Shown here: positions 61,676 through 64,000 of the stretch, one piece after another
Position numbering within the stretch: the stretch's first letter is position 1
Layout of the letters: each line of letters starts with the position of its first letter
Assembly (NCBI RefSeq): GCF_001898175.1
Contig: NZ_MKTH01000024.1
Location: forward strand, 253,463 to 317,462
Origin: Cellulomonas sp. 73-92
Lineage (GTDB): Bacteria; Actinomycetota; Actinomycetes; Actinomycetales; Cellulomonadaceae
DNA: 64,000 nucleotides
Direction of reading: 5' to 3'
Position numbers and translations under genes: made by a program
The notes under the pieces: model-generated
Seen by the model: only the letters and a program-made list of their open reading frames with translations
Told to the model about the DNA's origin: nothing
The model's database searches: none

Positions 61676-62566
61676 CGGTTCCGCCTATGTCGTCGGGAGT
61701 CGGACGGCCGCCATCCCCTGCATCTGAAGTTCGTCCGGCGGACAGATCGGTGTAGCTGAGCATCAGTGGGTCGCAGCCCGGGCGACAAGTCACCAAGCCC
61801 GTGGGAGCGCCGACTGCAGCTAGAGCGGCGAGCGGCGGGGCGTGCCCGAAGGCGGTGCACACAACGGCCCCGGTCGCCGGCACGCTGACGAAACCATACC
61901 AAGTGGGCCCGCGAGCGCTTTGGTGTCAAGATGGTTGCTGGCGCTCACCTTCGTCCTTCCTTTGCCGGGCGCGGTCCGACAAAGGAAATGGCGGACCGTG
62001 GCCACGCATTCCGAGCGAGTGCTCCGCCGATCATGATCACGCGATCGTCCGGCGATAGGCCGGGCCGTCTCGCCGGCCACCCGCACGCTGACAGGATGCA
62101 GTACTCGGGCTTCAAGGGGCTACCCTGCAAGGAAACGCCCGAAACGTGTTTTGCAGAACGATGCGAACCCGTAGCAAGAATAGCCGAAGAACTACCGCCA
62201 CGGCTACCGACGCAAGCACCTCACCGACGAGTTCATCGAGCTGGTTCGCCAGGCCATCTTGGGTATCGAGTGAATCCAAGTTCGATGAGGTGGGGCGTGA
62301 CGCGACCCGCCGATCTCTCGGGGGATTCAAGTCTCACATCGCTGAACTGCGCACCTGCAAACTCGAGCCCCATACGCAACGCACCCCGGAGTCGACTCCC
62401 ATGCTCCGGCGGCAACGCGAACACCGAGGTCAGGCCACTCCCCTGCGCCTCAGAGTCCTTGAACGCATGGGCACTTTGCGGCGACTTTCTGGCCACCGAC
62501 AAGCATGAAGGCCGCCTCCCCACCCGGAGAAACGGCCTCTGACCTGCTCAAACGTGGAGCTGAAGG
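61676..62566. other. Gene-poor stretch of visibly lower GC
   Basis: About 890 bp with no recognisable gene in any frame. From about 61900 on, base composition is clearly less GC-rich than its neighbours, and codon-position bias is lost. A 16-bp repeat and the left end of the IS follow at 62551. It may be decayed mobile DNA, intergenic sequence of a former insertion, or DNA acquired with the island edge. Nothing in it supports a function. Confidence 0.5.
62551..62566. repeat. 16-bp direct repeat, left copy
   Basis: AACGTGGAGCTGAAGG directly before the IS; the same 16 bases occur at 63891-63906 after it. It matches the 3' end of the tRNA fragment at 63895. Confidence 0.8.
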
Positions 62567-62657
62567 TGTCTGGTTTCAGGACCTTGTGAACGGGTGTCTC
62601 AAGACACTGTGAACGGTGTGGTGCTGGCGGTCGGCATGTCTCAGGACCTTGTGAACG
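62567..62657. repeat. Three IS left-end motifs in series
   Basis: TGTCTGG...CAGGACCTTGTGAACG (62567), TGTCTCAAGACACTGTGAACG (62595) and TGTCTCAGGACCTTGTGAACG (62637). They could be multiple transposase sites or remains of successive insertions. Confidence 0.75.
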
Positions 62658-62679
62658 GCGCCTGGGCGACGGTCGGGCG

Positions 62680-63882
62680 GTGGACAAGCCGGAAGTGCTG
62701 GTCAGGGCCGTGGTCGATCTCGGGCTGTCGTACGGGCAGGTCGCCGCTCGCTATCGGGTGAGCAAGACGCTCGTGCACCGACTGCACCACCGGTGGCTGG
62801 TCGAAGGCGAAGCTGCGTTCACCCCGCGCTCGTCACGACCACGGTCGAGTCCGGCCCGCATCGACGAGGCCACCCGCGCCAGGGTCGTTCAGCTGCGCGA
62901 CGAGCTGACCGGCGCCGGGCTGGACGCCGGCGCGGACACCATCCACCACCTGCTGACCGCGCAGGGCGCGTCGATCAGTCGCTCCAGCGTGTGGCGGATC
63001 TTGACGTCGAACCACCGGATCCTCGCCCAGCCGCACAAGCGTCCCCGGTCCTCCTACATCCGCTTCGCGGCCGAGCAACCCAACGGCTGCTGGCAGTCGG
63101 ACTTCACACACTGGCGCCTGACCGGCGGCCTGGAGGTGGAGATCATCGGCTGGCTGGACGACCACTCCCGGTTCCTGCTGCACCTGTCGGCCCACCGACG
63201 CGTCACCGGACGGACCGTGACCAGCACCTTCACCAGCGCCGCTGCGCAGCACGGCTGGCCGGCGGCCACCTTGACAGACAACGGCAACGTCTACACCACC
63301 CGCTACGCCGGCGGTCCGGCCGGCCGCGGGCACGCCAACGCGTTCGAGACCCTGCTGGCCATCGAGGGCATCACCCAGAAGAACGGGCGCCCCTACAAGC
63401 CGACCACCCAGGGGAAGATCGAACGGCTCTGGCAGACCCTGAAGAAGTACCTGGCCGCCCACCCCGCCGCGACCATCGGCCAGCTGCAAGGCGTGCTGGA
63501 CGCCTTCGCCGAGCACTACAACCACCACCGGCCCCACCGGGCCCTGCACCGGCTCACCCCGGCAGTCGCCTACACCCGCATCCCCAAGGCCACCCCGGCC
63601 CGACCCGACGACCCGGACCTATGGCGAGTGCGCTACGACACCGTCGACGCCTCCGGGAAGATCTCGCTGCGCTGGGCCAACCGCATGCTGCACCTAGCCA
63701 TCGGCCGCACCCACGCCGGCACCCCCGTGAACCTGCTGCTGCACGGCCTGGACACCACCGCCATCGACATCGACGGCGTGATCCTCGCCGAGCACCACAT
63801 CAACCCCGAACGCACCTACCAGCCCCAACGAAAAACGGCTGAACCCCCGAAACCGAGGGTTCAGCCGTTCACGATGTCCTGA
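62680..63882 (+). CDS. IS481-family transposase
   Basis: 400 residues from GTG 62680. N-terminal helix-turn-helix (LSYGQVAARYRVSKTLVHRL) and a DDE integrase core: Asp141 (WQSDFTHW), Asp200 (LTDNGNVY) and Glu248 (GKIERLWQTLKKYL). The second spacing is longer than usual because of a glycine-rich insert (AGGPAGRGHANAF). The reading frame is intact, so the element may still move. Its stop lies inside the right inverted repeat. Confidence 0.93.
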   Translation: MDKPEVLVRAVVDLGLSYGQVAARYRVSKTLVHRLHHRWLVEGEAAFTPRSSRPRSSPARIDEATRARVVQLRDELTGAGLDAGADTIHHLLTAQGASISRSSVWRILTSNHRILAQPHKRPRSSYIRFAAEQPNGCWQSDFTHWRLTGGLEVEIIGWLDDHSRFLLHLSAHRRVTGRTVTSTFTSAAAQHGWPAATLTDNGNVYTTRYAGGPAGRGHANAFETLLAIEGITQKNGRPYKPTTQGKIERLWQTLKKYLAAHPAATIGQLQGVLDAFAEHYNHHRPHRALHRLTPAVAYTRIPKATPARPDDPDLWRVRYDTVDASGKISLRWANRMLHLAIGRTHAGTPVNLLLHGLDTTAIDIDGVILAEHHINPERTYQPQRKTAEPPKPRVQPFTMS

Positions 63883-63890
63883 GACATCAC

Positions 63891-63906
63891 AACGTGGAGC
63901 TGAAGG
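63891..63906. repeat. 16-bp direct repeat, right copy
   Basis: AACGTGGAGCTGAAGG, identical to 62551-62566, separated from the right IS end by TCAC. It is the start of the tRNA-like fragment on the minus strand. Confidence 0.8.
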
Positions 63907-63931
63907 GACTCGAACCCTCGACCCCCTGCAG
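63895..63931 (-). other. tRNA 3'-end fragment (possible attachment-site remnant)
   Basis: Read on the minus strand, the sequence gives a T arm (GAGGG, loop TTCGAGT, then CCTTC) followed by acceptor AGCTCCA, preceded by GCAGGGGGTC, as in the 3' half of a tRNA. No matching 5' half (D arm, anticodon loop, 5' acceptor) follows to its right before the window end. Such 3' fragments are typical of att sites left when an element integrates in a tRNA gene. The tRNA identity cannot be read. Confidence 0.5.
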
Positions 63932-64000
63932 CGCGACGGCAGGCTCGCCCGTCTCGCCGCGGATCGAGTCGACTGGCGTCGTCTCGGACCTTCTCCGCTC
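63932..64000. other. Right edge, no feature recognised
   Basis: 69 bp beyond the tRNA fragment; too short to judge. If the fragment is an attachment site, this is the first sequence of the integrated element. Confidence 0.3.

Larger units (their letters stand above)
62567..63886 (+). mobile_element. IS481-type insertion sequence
   Basis: It contains one transposase gene. The right end (63866-63886) read outward-in is TGTCTCAGGACATCGTGAACG. The left side carries three related motifs ending TTGTGAACG or CTGTGAACG (62567-62592, 62595-62615, 62637-62657). The innermost left motif matches the right end at 18 of 21 positions, so the precise left border is uncertain; 62567 is the outermost. Confidence 0.8.

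Noticed and set aside
61801..62058. Overlapping short frames on both strands upstream of the DyP gene
   Set aside because: No ribosome sites, no family likeness and disturbed codon use.
62193..62273. A short plus-strand peptide (starting YRHGYRRKHLTDEFIEL) in the low-GC gap
   Set aside because: 27 codons with a stop just before it; possibly a gene remnant, but too short to name.
1..64000. CRISPR arrays, rRNA genes, intact tRNA genes
   Set aside because: No regularly spaced repeats, no rRNA-like sequence and no complete cloverleaf were seen; only the tRNA 3' fragment at the right end.

Overview
High-GC DNA with GTG starts, purine-rich ribosome sites, several probable leaderless promoters (TANNNT exactly 6 bp before the start codon) and abundant plant-polysaccharide genes. 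This points to an actinobacterium, plausibly a Cellulomonadaceae-like facultative anaerobe; the family assignment is inference from gene content only.

Left part (1-16.9 kb): a minus-strand operon tusA - mvhD-like - dsrE-like - hdrA/gltD-like (runs off the left edge) moves sulfane sulfur and electrons. A LacI-type-sensor GGDEF/EAL protein and a TetR regulator diverge from a region with a perfect CRP/FNR palindrome. Then comes a CoA-based redox module: FixABCX electron-transfer flavoprotein chain with a CaiA-like acyl-CoA reductase/dehydrogenase on the minus strand, and on the plus strand a fused CoA-transferase, an OFA-type MFS carrier and an acyl-CoA ligase. Together these could take up an organic acid, thioesterify it, reduce it with electrons passed through FixABCX, and recycle CoA.

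Middle (16.9-41.1 kb): carbohydrate loci. A ROK regulator, xylose/ribose-type ABC importer and GH1 beta-glucosidase form one operon. An AraC regulator, a DUF5107-TPR protein and a six-gene operon (GH97, binding protein, two permeases, GH36 alpha-galactosidase, aldose epimerase) form an alpha-galactoside locus. A decayed MarR/MFS pair, a Kup potassium transporter and a GH63-like glucosidase follow.

Right part (41-60.6 kb): DUF427 protein, YeiH exporter with LysR regulator, a DUF4396 protein, duplicated SHOCT proteins around a cupredoxin, a histidine kinase and response regulator arranged tail to tail, a metal P-type ATPase with an unusual CPD motif and a YHS partner, a PLP enzyme/LysR pair, a GAF kinase/NarL-type regulator pair, and a second FixABCX set enclosing a fumarate-reductase-type flavoprotein. 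Three TACCCC-N2/3-GGGGTA palindromes (before tusA, the YHS/P-ATPase operon and the second fix operon) suggest that one CsoR/CstR-type sensor links sulfur, metal and electron-transfer functions.

Right end (60.6-64 kb): DyP peroxidase, a gene-poor stretch of visibly lower GC, an IS481-type insertion sequence with repeated left ends, and a tRNA 3'-end fragment that may mark the edge of an integrated element lying further right.
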